The position numbers and the translations under genes are program-made. A DNA stretch of 64,000 nucleotides. Source: Streptomyces sp. PH10-H1. Lineage in GTDB: Bacteria; Actinomycetota; Actinomycetes; Streptomycetales; Streptomycetaceae. Location: assembly GCF_030063355.1 (NCBI RefSeq), contig NZ_JASISZ010000013.1:1-64000 (forward strand), in the 5' to 3' direction. Under the pieces are notes generated by a model that had not been told where the DNA came from, did not search any database, and worked only from the letters and a program-made list of their open reading frames with translations. How positions within the stretch are numbered: the stretch's first letter is position 1; every line of letters begins with the position of its first letter. Positions 16,957 to 26,943 of the stretch are shown here, in pieces.

Positions 16957-18318
16957 TCACCGGCCCTTGCGGCGGCGGCCGCCGCCGCCCGCCCTGGTCG
17001 ACTTCGTCGACTCTGTCGTGTTCGTCGTGTTCGTCGTGAGTGCAGTGTGGCGGTCGGCACTGACAACGAGCGCCGCCAGGAGTGTCGTCAGCGGAACCGA
17101 CGCGACCAGGCCGATGCTGCCGACCAGCGTCCGTACGATCTCCTCCGCCACCAGCTCGCTCCCCGCGACCCGCAGCACCCCGCTGCGGGCCACCGAGAAC
17201 AGCAGCAGGAGCGGCAGCGCCGCACCCGCGTACGCCAGCACCAGGGTGTTCACCACCGATGCGATGTGGTCCCGGCCGATCCGCATGCCGGAGCCGTAGA
17301 GCTTGCGCCAACCAGCCGTCGGGTCCGCGTCCTTCAGCTCCCACACGGCCGCTGTCTGAGTGACCGTCACATCGTCCAGGACGCCCAGCGAGCCGATGAT
17401 GACGCCGGCCAGCAGCAGACCCTTGATCTCGATGCCCGGATAGAGGGCGTGGATCAGCCCGGTCTCGTCCGACGTGTTGCCCGTCAGGTGCGCCCAGGAG
17501 ATGAACACCGAGCCGAGGATCCCGATCAGGAACAGCGAGCACAGCGTGCCGATCACCGCGACCGATGTACGTGCGTTGAGCCCGTGGCACATGTAGAGCG
17601 CGGCCAGCATGATCGCGCTGCCGCCGATCACCGCCACCAGCAGCGGATTGTCGCCGTGCAGGATTGCCGGGAGGATGAACAGCGTCAGGATCGCGAAGCT
17701 GACTGCCAGCGCGATCAGTGCCATCAGACCGCGCAGCCTGCCGACGGCGATCACCGCGAGCGCGAAGATCCCGGCGAGCAGCGCGAGCGGGAAGCCGCGG
17801 TCGACGTCGGTCACCGAGTACTGCAGTTCCTTCGGGGCGGCGGGCGCGTACGCCAGCACCACGCCCTGCCCGACGGTGTAGCGACGGGTCTGGTCGGGCT
17901 GCACGATCTCGATGAAGGTCCGGCCCTTGTCGTTGCCCGAGGTGACTTCGACGGTCGCCTTCTCGCAGCGTCCCTTCGGGGCGGCGGTGGCGCCACCTGT
18001 CGGCGGGGGCGACGGTGACTGCGCGTTCACATCCGCGCAGGACACGTCGTCGATCCTGGTGACCCGCCCCTGCTGCGTCTGCTGGTCGAACCCGACCCCG
18101 GTGTGGGCGTGCGGCGGTGCCCCGCCCGGCCACAGGACGATCAGCCCGACGAGCACCGCCGCGGTGAACGGGACCAGCACCGCCGCGATGACCTTGCGCA
18201 GGTGTCTGGAGACCGGCGGGACCGGACCGTGACCGTGGCTGTGTGAATGCGTGTGCGATGGCGTCTGGGGGGAGTCCACGGGCCGATCATCGCAAGACCC
18301 ACTGGTGTGCGTTTGCAT
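16957..18318 (-). CDS. YibE/F-family multi-pass membrane protein
   Basis: About 453 residues. A His-rich N-terminus (HTHSHSHGHG) is followed by one membrane helix, an extracytoplasmic domain (residues about 90-165) and some seven further helices, the YibE/F layout. The family is of unknown function, possibly a transporter. The start is uncertain: ATG at 18318, ATG at 18348 and GTG at 18279 are all in frame, none with a ribosome site. The first two lie close to the divergent thiC leader. It ends in a basic GGGGRRRKGR tail. Confidence 0.75.
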   Translation of the reverse strand: MQTHTSGSCDDRPVDSPQTPSHTHSHSHGHGPVPPVSRHLRKVIAAVLVPFTAAVLVGLIVLWPGGAPPHAHTGVGFDQQTQQGRVTRIDDVSCADVNAQSPSPPPTGGATAAPKGRCEKATVEVTSGNDKGRTFIEIVQPDQTRRYTVGQGVVLAYAPAAPKELQYSVTDVDRGFPLALLAGIFALAVIAVGRLRGLMALIALAVSFAILTLFILPAILHGDNPLLVAVIGGSAIMLAALYMCHGLNARTSVAVIGTLCSLFLIGILGSVFISWAHLTGNTSDETGLIHALYPGIEIKGLLLAGVIIGSLGVLDDVTVTQTAAVWELKDADPTAGWRKLYGSGMRIGRDHIASVVNTLVLAYAGAALPLLLLFSVARSGVLRVAGSELVAEEIVRTLVGSIGLVASVPLTTLLAALVVSADRHTALTTNTTNTTESTKSTRAGGGGRRRKGR

Positions 18319-18346
18319 TGAACCGCTACCGTGGGGGCACCTTTGC

Positions 18347-20228
<1,882 letters not shown>

Positions 20229-20307
20229 CACGCGAGTGGGCGCCGTTCCGGGAGGCTCCGGCTTCTTGGGACGGCGCTTCGTTGTACGGACTATTGGAGC
20301 GGATGGG

Positions 20308-20523
20308 CTACTGCGGGAGGGGCGGACCGACGTTCCGCAGAGCGTCGAGGACCGTGTCCTCGGTGGAGTGCACTTCCGGGTAGAGCTTCTCCGGGTCGGT
20401 GTGGAGCCTGTAGTCCCACACGATGCCGTAGATCCGAGCGTGATCACCGAGAGGAGGAAGTGCATCCCGTAGCTGCCCGGGGACAGACCACCTGCTGGAA
20501 CTCCTGGATGCGCTGGAGCCTGA
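20308..20523 (-). pseudogene. Fragment of an unidentified gene
   Basis: In this frame the minus strand reads ...GQLRDALPPLGDHARIYG, then IVWDYRLHTDPEKLYPEV and EDTVLDALRNVGPPLPQ before a TAG, with protein-like composition and third-position GC. There is no start codon, and a TGA in the same frame lies at 20524-20526. The neighbouring frame reads LIRLQRIQEFQQVV just upstream, suggesting a frameshift. It is probably the 3' remnant of a gene brought in with, or broken by, the insertion behind thiC. Family not recognised. Confidence 0.45.
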
Positions 20524-20724
20524 TCAGCACGCTCGCCGCGCTCGCCGCGCCAGCATCATGGCCGAGTCACCCGCTGGCCAACTCGCCCCGGCCAGCGGCC
20601 GGGAACTGCTGCGGCCTGCGCGTCACCGCCCTGCGCCAGCCCCGCCGCGACCTTGAACGCCTCCTGCACTGGTCCGCCTGGCACCATGGCAAGAACTGCA
20701 GCTGCCTTGACTGTCCGTTTGAAA
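20524..20724. other. Degenerate sequence, possible transposase remnant
   Basis: There is no intact gene. The plus strand contains fragments such as RRDLERLLHWSAWHH that recall the C-terminus of some actinobacterial IS transposases, but frames are interrupted. The base composition drops towards AT near 20705-20760. Assignment is weak. Confidence 0.25.
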
Positions 20725-20750
20725 CTAAATGCCTTTTACATGTCATTTAG
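20725..20750. promoter_or_regulatory. AT-rich inverted repeat ahead of the DUF1326 gene
   Basis: CTAAATG (20725-20731) and CATTTAG (20744-20750) form perfect 7-bp arms around 12 bases. A TTGACT hexamer lies upstream at 20707-20712. This is plausible as an operator-promoter for the gene at 20816, 66 bases on; no binding protein is encoded nearby. Confidence 0.4.
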
Positions 20751-20815
20751 CCGGACTACCGTGGAAGGTGAAGATGACGTTTACCGCCATCACCATCCGA
20801 GGAGCGGGAGCAGCT

Positions 20816-21439
20816 ATGTCGTGGACGATTTCTGGAAAGTACGTCGCCGGCTGTTCATGCGCCGTGCTGTGCAGTTGCCCGTACGACGGCCAGCCCCGGG
20901 ACGCCAAGGGCGGCACGGAGTGCCTGGGCACCGCTGTGTTCCATATCGCGGACGGGAATCTGGGCGACCTGGACCTGTCCGATGTGGACTTCGCGTTCTA
21001 CAACCACTTCCCGTCCAATCTGTCCTCCGGTAACTGGAAGGTCGGGCTGGTCGTGGACGCTGCGGCCAGCGACGAGCAGGCAAGCGCCCTGGAGCGCATC
21101 CTTTCCGGCCGGGAAGGCGGACCGTTCGGCGACCTCTCGCAGTTCTACGGCGAGTACCTGGGCATGGAGCGCGCGAAGGTGTCCCTCACGGGCGCGGACA
21201 AGCCCGGTCTCACAGTCGAGGGCCGGACCGAGCTTTCGTACGAGCCGCTGACCGGGCCCGACGGGAGCCCGACAAAGATCAAGAACGCCGCATTTGGATT
21301 CGCACCCGAGTTCGAGGTCGGCAGGACCGCCGGGCGTTCCGACGCCTTCGGTCTGAGTTATGAGGCGTCGTACGGCGAGACGGCCGACTACGTCTTCAGC
21401 AGCGAGGAGGCCGGGGCAGCGACCCAAGTGCGTATATGA
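20816..21439 (+). CDS. DUF1326 domain protein
   Basis: A 207-residue soluble protein. The N-terminus carries the family's cysteine cluster (GKYVAGCSCAVLCSCPYDG), a likely metal- or disulfide-forming site, followed by the conserved TECLGTAVFHI and SGNWKVGLVVD blocks. DUF1326 has no established activity. ATG at 20816 follows a GGGAGC ribosome site; the longer open frame reaches into the operator-like repeat. It converges on a DUF2182 gene, and DUF1326 and DUF2182 genes are commonly neighbours in bacteria, so the two probably work together. The pair lies in the segment inserted behind thiC. Confidence 0.85.
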   Translation: MSWTISGKYVAGCSCAVLCSCPYDGQPRDAKGGTECLGTAVFHIADGNLGDLDLSDVDFAFYNHFPSNLSSGNWKVGLVVDAAASDEQASALERILSGREGGPFGDLSQFYGEYLGMERAKVSLTGADKPGLTVEGRTELSYEPLTGPDGSPTKIKNAAFGFAPEFEVGRTAGRSDAFGLSYEASYGETADYVFSSEEAGAATQVRI

Positions 21440-21484
21440 GCGGGGCGTATATGAGGGCTGATGTGAGACTCCGGGTCCGCTGAG

Positions 21485-22321
21485 TCACATGCCGCCCATG
21501 GACGGCATCGAACCCTGCAGACCCGGCAGCAGCCAGTCCTGGAATGGTGTGAGCACGGCCAGGACGAGGAAGACGACGCCCACAGCACGGGCGAGCAGCG
21601 GGCCCCAGGACCACAGCTTCTCCACGAAGATCACCACAGCCAGTCCGGCCATCGCGGCCACGTTCATCAAGCCGAGCGGAATCAGGACGACCATCAGCCC
21701 GGTGCAGCAGCCGACGCAGTAGGCACCGTGGTGGACTCCCACCCGCAGGTCACGGGCCGGCCGGGGGAAACCGGCGTAGTGCACCAAGTGGCTCAGGGGG
21801 TCGCGGCAGTGCCGCAGGCAGACGTTCTTGAGCGGGCCGAGCTGATACAGGCCCGCGAGCAGGAAGGCGGTGAAGCCGATCCAGCGCCCTGCGGCCGGGT
21901 GGTGGTCCACCAGGCCGCCGGTGACGGCCAGTGCCGCGTAGGCGAGCAGCCCGAACGCCGTCCACGTGAGCAGGTAGCCGCCCACGAATTCGGCGGTGCG
22001 CGCGGCCCGGGTCCAGCCGGAGGACTGCCGGCCGATCCCTCGTACCCAGGTGATGGCCACCGGTGCAATGGACGGCAGCATCATGGCCGCCATCATCGTC
22101 ACCCACAGCAGCAGGAACAGCGGCAGCGCCAAACCCATGGTGCCGGGTTCGACACCCATGCCCCGGGCCTGCCCGATCGTGAGCACCCAGGCGGGCACCG
22201 CGATCAGGACGACCAGGAACCAGGCGGCCGCGAGGTCCCGCTTCGGCAGCAATGCCCCGCCCACTGCGGTCGGCGCGGCCGGCCGGGCGGGTACCAAAGC
22301 GGAGTTCCGGATGTGCCGCAT
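21485..22321 (-). CDS. DUF2182 integral membrane protein
   Basis: A 278-residue protein with about seven membrane segments and the family signature MMAAMMLPSIAPV. Cys/His motifs sit at loops: NVCLRHCRDPL (about 175) and HHGAYCVGCCTGLMVV (about 203-218). The family is described as a predicted metal-binding membrane protein; activity is unproven. ATG at 22321 has AGGAGA at good spacing. It converges with the DUF1326 gene, the two stops being 45 bases apart. Metal handling or thiol chemistry at the membrane is the reasonable inference. Confidence 0.85.
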   Translation of the reverse strand: MRHIRNSALVPARPAAPTAVGGALLPKRDLAAAWFLVVLIAVPAWVLTIGQARGMGVEPGTMGLALPLFLLLWVTMMAAMMLPSIAPVAITWVRGIGRQSSGWTRAARTAEFVGGYLLTWTAFGLLAYAALAVTGGLVDHHPAAGRWIGFTAFLLAGLYQLGPLKNVCLRHCRDPLSHLVHYAGFPRPARDLRVGVHHGAYCVGCCTGLMVVLIPLGLMNVAAMAGLAVVIFVEKLWSWGPLLARAVGVVFLVLAVLTPFQDWLLPGLQGSMPSMGGM

Positions 22322-22672
22322 CGGCGTTCTCCTAGAGATACTTCCAGGAGAACACGCCTCCGCCCCCGGCGCGACGCCAGTCCCATGGCTCGGTGCACGG
22401 CCCGCCGGCATGGCCGGCGCCGTCGGGAGCCCAGAACAACCTCCGCGTTCCCGCCCGCGCCACCCGTCCGTGCGGCCGGGCCCCTTCGGGCGGGGTCGGT
22501 GACGTAGTGACGCAGCCAGGACGCGAGGAGGACAACCGTCGCCGTCCTGCCGTCCCTGCCTGTCATCGGACTGGCCGCCCCTGCCATCGCGACCACCCGG
22601 AAATCACGAACTTCAGCTGCCGTGACGGATTGGCCGATCTCGCGGGAGCCGGCGGAGAATGTGCTGGCTCTG
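22322..22672. other. Gap without a confident gene
   Basis: The minus-strand ribosome site of the DUF2182 gene is at its left edge. On the plus strand, one open stretch from about 22525 ends at a TGA at 22675 and reads like a short hydrophobic and polar peptide (LPVIGLAAPAIATTRKS), but it has no start. It is probably junk DNA at the junction of the inserted segment. Confidence 0.35.
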
Positions 22673-22821
22673 GGCTGAAATTGTCCTCGATGAAGATCAG
22701 CCAGGACATCGCAAGGGAGCACGGCGGCGACATGGCGCTGGATCCGGAGGCCGGGATGCGGCAGAAGTCGGCGGAGTTCGCGGCCAGCGGCAACCGGGTC
22801 TACCTGCCGCTGGCCGACTGA
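22673..22821 (+). pseudogene. Duplicated 3' end of thiC
   Basis: Bases 22687-22821 match 20094-20228, the end of thiC, over 135 bp with only a handful of changes. They include an identical 62-bp run (22723-22784 against 20130-20191), the same stop codon, and a weaker match back to about 22673. The translated ending [10 protein letters not shown] is the same. A strong terminator follows this copy only, so this is likely the original thiC end, displaced about 2.6 kb by an insertion that carried a replacement end. Confidence 0.85.
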
Positions 22822-22835
22822 CCCCGGACAAGCGT

Positions 22836-22866
22836 GAGCTCCCGGTGGGGTGCCCACCGGGACCTC
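22836..22866. terminator. Terminator after the displaced thiC end
   Basis: CCCGGTGGG (22841-22849) and CCCACCGGG (22853-22861) form a perfect 9-bp stem with a GTG loop, and GAG/CTC pairing extends it. It also lies beyond the converging permease gene, so it may serve both strands. Confidence 0.7.
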
Positions 22867-22906
22867 TGCCTTTCGGCCGGCGTCAGCTCAATCGGGTGAT
22901 GCCGGG

Positions 22907-24445
22907 TCAGATCAAGTCCATGGCGGCCACTTCGTCGGGGCGGCCGTAGCTGACGGGCCCCTGGAAGCGCCGGCGGGCGGTGGCGAACCACCACACCGTG
23001 GCGATGATCAGCACCGCTCCCAGGGCGATCGGCGCGTAGTTGAACGAGTCCGCGGTGATCGGGGAGACCTGAGGCAGCATGAACAGCACACTGCTGATCA
23101 CGATCCAGGTCACGGAGACCGCCGCGACGAGCCTGCCATAACGCCCGAGATTCCAGGGGCCGGGCTCGAAGTCGTCCAGCCGCAGCCGCAGGAAGATGGG
23201 CACGCCGTAGGCGAGGAAGAGCCCGACGACATTGACGCTCACAATGGCGGTGAAGGCGGTGTGGGACCACCAGCCGGGCAGGACCAGCACCAGGGAGCAG
23301 GCGGCCGCGAGCCATACCGCCTTGACGGGAGTGCGGGTACGCGAGGACACCGAATGCCACCAACGCGATCCGGGCATCGCCCCGTCACGGGAGAAGGCGA
23401 AGATCTGACGGGTATTGCTGGTCATGTTGGCCAGGCCGCAGAACAGCATGGCGCCGATCACGATCAACAGCAGCAGCTTGGCGGTGCCATTGCCGAGCGC
23501 GTCGATGAGAATCTGCACCGGCGGCGCTGCCGTGCTCGCCTCGGCGGCGTAGTCCTGAATCGCGTATACCAGGGCGAGCATCAGCATCAGCCCGATCACC
23601 GCGGAGTAGGTGATCGAACGCATGATGCCCTTCGGGGCATTGACGGTCGCCTGCACGGTCTCTTCTGACATGTGGAAACTGCCGTCGAACCCGGTGAAGG
23701 TCCAACTGGTGACGAGCAGGCCCAGCATGCCGCCGTACACGCCGTTGGAGAACCCGGTGTTATTGGCGAAATGGGTCACGAAGGAAGCCGACTGATGGTG
23801 CGCGGGTATCACGGTCAGGGAACTGACGATCACCACCATGCCGATGAGCAGCCACCACACCGATATTCGGTTCAGCAGGGCGATCAGCTGCACCGTGTAG
23901 GTGTTGGCCAGTGCCTGGAGCAGGAGAATCACCCCGGTGATGGCCACGGTGCGCTGTTCCGTCACCTCGTAGTCGGGCCACTGCATGGCGAAGAAGGCCT
24001 GGATGAAGGTGGCGGCGGCGTAGCCGGTGGCGGCCGTCCCGCCCACCTGGCCGACGAAGTTCAGCCAGCCCGTGTACCAGGACCACGCGCCGCGATGCCG
24101 CTTGGCGAGCTTGCCCGCGGAGAAGTACAGCGCGCCGCTGGTCGGGTAGGCAGAGGCGATTTCTCCCATCGAGGCGCCGACGAACAGCACCATGACCGAC
24201 ACGCCGATCCAGCCGAATACGAGAACCCGGGGCCCGCCGGCACCCATTCCGTATCCGAAGGAGGAGAAGATCCCGGCGATGATGTTGATGATCGTGAAAG
24301 ATATCGCGAAGTTGTCGAACGCACGAAATCGACGGGTGAGCTTCCGCGGATAACCCATGGCATGCAGTGTCGCATCATCGTCGATGGTGGCAGGCGATGT
24401 ATGACGATGGGTTCTCGTCCGAGCGAGGAACTTGTTCTCGGTCAC
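22907..24445 (-). CDS. APC-family amino-acid/GABA permease
   Basis: A 512-residue transporter with twelve or so membrane helices. Helix 1 carries the APC family's unwound substrate-binding stretch (INIIAGIFSSFGYGMGAGG), and MGEIASAYPTSGALYFSA and FDGSFHMSEE are typical of the GABA/amino-acid permease (BAT1-like) branch. GTG at 24445 is chosen because GGAAAGG lies eight bases upstream; an adjacent GTG at 24451 is possible. The gene follows, by 92 bases, the gene of an unrecognised protein on the same strand, and they may be co-transcribed. Substrate not resolvable. Confidence 0.85.
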   Translation of the reverse strand: MTENKFLARTRTHRHTSPATIDDDATLHAMGYPRKLTRRFRAFDNFAISFTIINIIAGIFSSFGYGMGAGGPRVLVFGWIGVSVMVLFVGASMGEIASAYPTSGALYFSAGKLAKRHRGAWSWYTGWLNFVGQVGGTAATGYAAATFIQAFFAMQWPDYEVTEQRTVAITGVILLLQALANTYTVQLIALLNRISVWWLLIGMVVIVSSLTVIPAHHQSASFVTHFANNTGFSNGVYGGMLGLLVTSWTFTGFDGSFHMSEETVQATVNAPKGIMRSITYSAVIGLMLMLALVYAIQDYAAEASTAAPPVQILIDALGNGTAKLLLLIVIGAMLFCGLANMTSNTRQIFAFSRDGAMPGSRWWHSVSSRTRTPVKAVWLAAACSLVLVLPGWWSHTAFTAIVSVNVVGLFLAYGVPIFLRLRLDDFEPGPWNLGRYGRLVAAVSVTWIVISSVLFMLPQVSPITADSFNYAPIALGAVLIIATVWWFATARRRFQGPVSYGRPDEVAAMDLI

Positions 24446-24537
24446 AACCACAGCCTTTCCGGTACGGGGTTGGCAGGAGGACTTCGTTGTGCGATATGGA
24501 TGAGAACTTTCGTGTCGAGAGGAATGTGCCGAGTGAG

Positions 24538-25494
24538 TCAGGCGGCACTCGGTACCGGGAGTCCGCACAATCGTCTGGCCTTGGTCAGCTGCTCCTCGGG
24601 TGCGCCGAAAACACTCCAGGGCATACGCGAGGCATACGGACCCACAGCGGTGAAAACCTCCCGTGCCTCGAATTCGAGTTTCGCCATGACCAGCGCGTGG
24701 GCCAGATATCCCAGGTCGAGTACCGGAGTAAACCGATATCCGGCCACCTGGGGAAACCAGTTGTGGTAGATCCCCATGGCTGTCGTCCTCCACTGGGGCT
24801 GCTCCCACAGGCGGTCCGCCAGCAGGGCGGAGGGGTCGTAGTCCTCGACCAGCGCCACCAGCGGCAGCAGCCGGATGGGCGAAGTGGTCGGTGCGCGGTG
24901 GCTCAGGAACGAGGCGACGTCCCATCTCGCGCTCGCCGACCCTCCGTGGCGGGTGAAGAAGAAGGCCAGAAACCGGTGGTGTGCCTCGCGGTGCCAGGGA
25001 TCGAGCCGGAGAATGTGAGCGAACAGGTACCAAGGGCCGGGCGGCTCGGTCAACAGCCCACGCGGAGCGGGATCGCGGGGCTGTTGGATGCGGGTCAGCG
25101 CCAGTTGGGTCACCCAGGGGGTCGGGTCATCGGGCAGCATTTCCGACGCCCGCTCGCACGCGACCTGCGCGATGCGGACCAGGGCGCTCTCCCGCAGATC
25201 ATGCGCATCGGCCATACGTAAGGCCCGGAGCATTGCCACGCGCGCCCACAGCAGCGCTGCCTCCGCGCTCGGTTCCTCGGCCATCCAGCGCTCGGCCAGA
25301 TCCGAATCCGCTGCCTCGGATGCCAGTACGAGCGACCGGTGGGCCCGCACCTCGAAATCCCCGCGGGACTCTTTCAGGATCTCGTGCGCGCTCAGGTACC
25401 GCCCCGCCTTCACATCCATACAGGCTCGCGCCAGCTGGCGGTCGTCGGCCGCCGGATGCCACACGTACTGCCCCTCGAACGACCCGGCAGTCAC
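24538..25494 (-). CDS. Unrecognised helical protein beside the permease
   Basis: A 318-residue soluble protein I cannot assign. It is rich in Ala, Leu and Trp, predicted mostly helical, with alternating segments reminiscent of TPR-like repeats (AHEILKESRGDFEVRAHRSLVLAS, LRESALVRIAQVACERASEM, REAHHRFLAFFF). No signal peptide or membrane span. GTG at 25494 has a near-perfect ribosome site (GGAGGGGG); the frame extends nine codons more to another GTG at 25521. The position just upstream of the permease gene suggests a linked function. Confidence 0.7.
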   Translation of the reverse strand: MTAGSFEGQYVWHPAADDRQLARACMDVKAGRYLSAHEILKESRGDFEVRAHRSLVLASEAADSDLAERWMAEEPSAEAALLWARVAMLRALRMADAHDLRESALVRIAQVACERASEMLPDDPTPWVTQLALTRIQQPRDPAPRGLLTEPPGPWYLFAHILRLDPWHREAHHRFLAFFFTRHGGSASARWDVASFLSHRAPTTSPIRLLPLVALVEDYDPSALLADRLWEQPQWRTTAMGIYHNWFPQVAGYRFTPVLDLGYLAHALVMAKLEFEAREVFTAVGPYASRMPWSVFGAPEEQLTKARRLCGLPVPSAA

Positions 25495-25896
25495 AATCCC
25501 CCTCCAGATCCCGCGGACCACATCACCCGCTCGTACGCATTCCGGCCATGCTGAATTCAGCCAGACCTCCTGATTTCAGCCAGCGCCCTTCCGTAGACCC
25601 ATCGGCAGCGGGACCACCCTACTCATCATCAAGTCGTATCGAAACCAGTCCTCGGGAGTAGCCGGCGCCATCCCATTCCCGGTCCATTTAATTGAAGGCG
25701 GAATCACTTCGCGCCTTCCGCTTCCGTCGCCCGGCGCCTTCCGTGCCTCTGCTCAGAATATTCTCTTGGCATATGCCTCCGCCTATTTCTGCCGGCATCG
25801 TACAGCTGGCCGAGGCGTCGGATGCCGCTGGGCAGGCCTCAATTCACCCTATCGGCGCGGAACGCATCATTCCGCCCCGAATCGACACTGGGTGCG
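25495..25896. other. 402-bp intergenic region
   Basis: There is no gene. The sequence is less GC-rich than its surroundings, with ATTTAATTGAA near 25686-25696. A weak hairpin GAAGGCG/CGCCTTC (about 25693-25717, 11-nt loop) is the only structure seen. It must hold the promoter for the minus-strand gene ending at 24538. Confidence 0.4.
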
Positions 25897-26793
25897 TTAT
25901 CTCGAACCCTCGTCCGGGCCCGTGAAGTCGGGGCTCGAATAGTCCGGGCTGGAGAAATCGGGGCTGGAGAAACGGTGACCGGGGCCGGGGGATTCCTCGG
26001 GGCCGGGGCTGGTGAAGTCGGGGCGGGAGTAGCCGAGACGCGGCATCCGTGACGGGCGGGAGCCGTTGGTGTGCGGGGGTTCGGCGGCCGGGTGGGGCGC
26101 GAGGAGGGCGTTGGTTCTGGCTTCCGTCAGGAAGGGCAGGACACCGCGGTCGCGCAGCGCGCGGCGCCATGCCTCGCGGGCGGCCGCGACTTCGGGCGGG
26201 AGCGAAGCGGCGTCGTCGTCATGGATGGCGCTCGCGCTGTCGCGCAGGGCGGTGAGGAGCAGGCCGACCATCCCGACCAGGATGCCGCACGCGGTCACGC
26301 CGGCGAAGAGCCAGCCGGCGGTGCGCAGCGGCTGGGCGATGGCGGGTTCCGGCGTCATCGCCTGCAGCACGTAGCCGATCAGCAGGAAGATCAGCGCGGC
26401 GGTGCCCGCCAGGATGGGGGTGAGTACGGCGACCACGGCGAAGAGCCCGGCGCCGGAGCCGGCGGAGTCGGCGACGCCCATGGCGGCATAGCTGAACGCG
26501 CGGGTGTCCGCGGCGTCCGGATCCGGCCGGCGGACGAGCGCGGTCTCCTCGAGGGCTTCGCGGATCTGTTCGCGGACCTTCAGGTACTGCTGGTATTCGG
26601 GCGCGGCGCAGGCGGAGATGAGCTCTGCGGCACTGAGCGCCATGGTGCGGAGCTGCTCGCTGTTGAGCGTGCCGCCGTGCCCGCCTTGCCCGGTGTCCGG
26701 TGCGTCTGAGGTGTCCGCGGTGTGCAGTGCGTCGTCGAGGACTCGTTCGAAGTCCGGGCGGTCTTCGTTGAGCAGGTGTGGAGCGCTGTTCAT
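25897..26793 (-). CDS. Unrecognised membrane protein with SSPDF repeat tail
   Basis: A 298-residue protein with two membrane helices close together (about residues 118-143 and 155-180) and cytoplasm-like flanks. The N-terminal half is acidic and helical; the C-terminal 50 residues are a degenerate repeat of SPDF/SPDY (RPDFTSPGPEESPGPGHR, then FSSPDFSSPDYSSPDFTGPD). I know no family name. The ATG at 26793 is preferred over the one at 26799 because GGGG then has six-base spacing. Function unknown. Confidence 0.7.
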   Translation of the reverse strand: MNSAPHLLNEDRPDFERVLDDALHTADTSDAPDTGQGGHGGTLNSEQLRTMALSAAELISACAAPEYQQYLKVREQIREALEETALVRRPDPDAADTRAFSYAAMGVADSAGSGAGLFAVVAVLTPILAGTAALIFLLIGYVLQAMTPEPAIAQPLRTAGWLFAGVTACGILVGMVGLLLTALRDSASAIHDDDAASLPPEVAAAREAWRRALRDRGVLPFLTEARTNALLAPHPAAEPPHTNGSRPSRMPRLGYSRPDFTSPGPEESPGPGHRFSSPDFSSPDYSSPDFTGPDEGSR

Positions 26794-26943
26794 GTGCATC
26801 CCCCGATGCTCCGTCTCCGGTGCCTCCCCGCTGATTGTCGAGCCGGTCGGCCGGTGGAAGCGGAGGAGAGCGTGCCTACGGATATAGCGATGGTAGAGCG
26901 CGGAGGTGAGGGGGTGACAGGGTGCTTCCCGGAAATCTGGCGA

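Noticed and set aside
20460-20750. Open frame downstream of thiC as a gene
   Set aside because: Its composition is irregular, with no ribosome site, and it lies in degenerate sequence between the duplicated thiC ends.
22393-22821. 142-residue open frame ending like ThiC
   Set aside because: Only its last 45 residues are ThiC; the rest is out-of-frame filler, so it is the duplicated gene end, not a protein.
25897-26050. SSPDF repeats as a DNA satellite
   Set aside because: They are in frame and coding, with codon variation, so they are a protein repeat.
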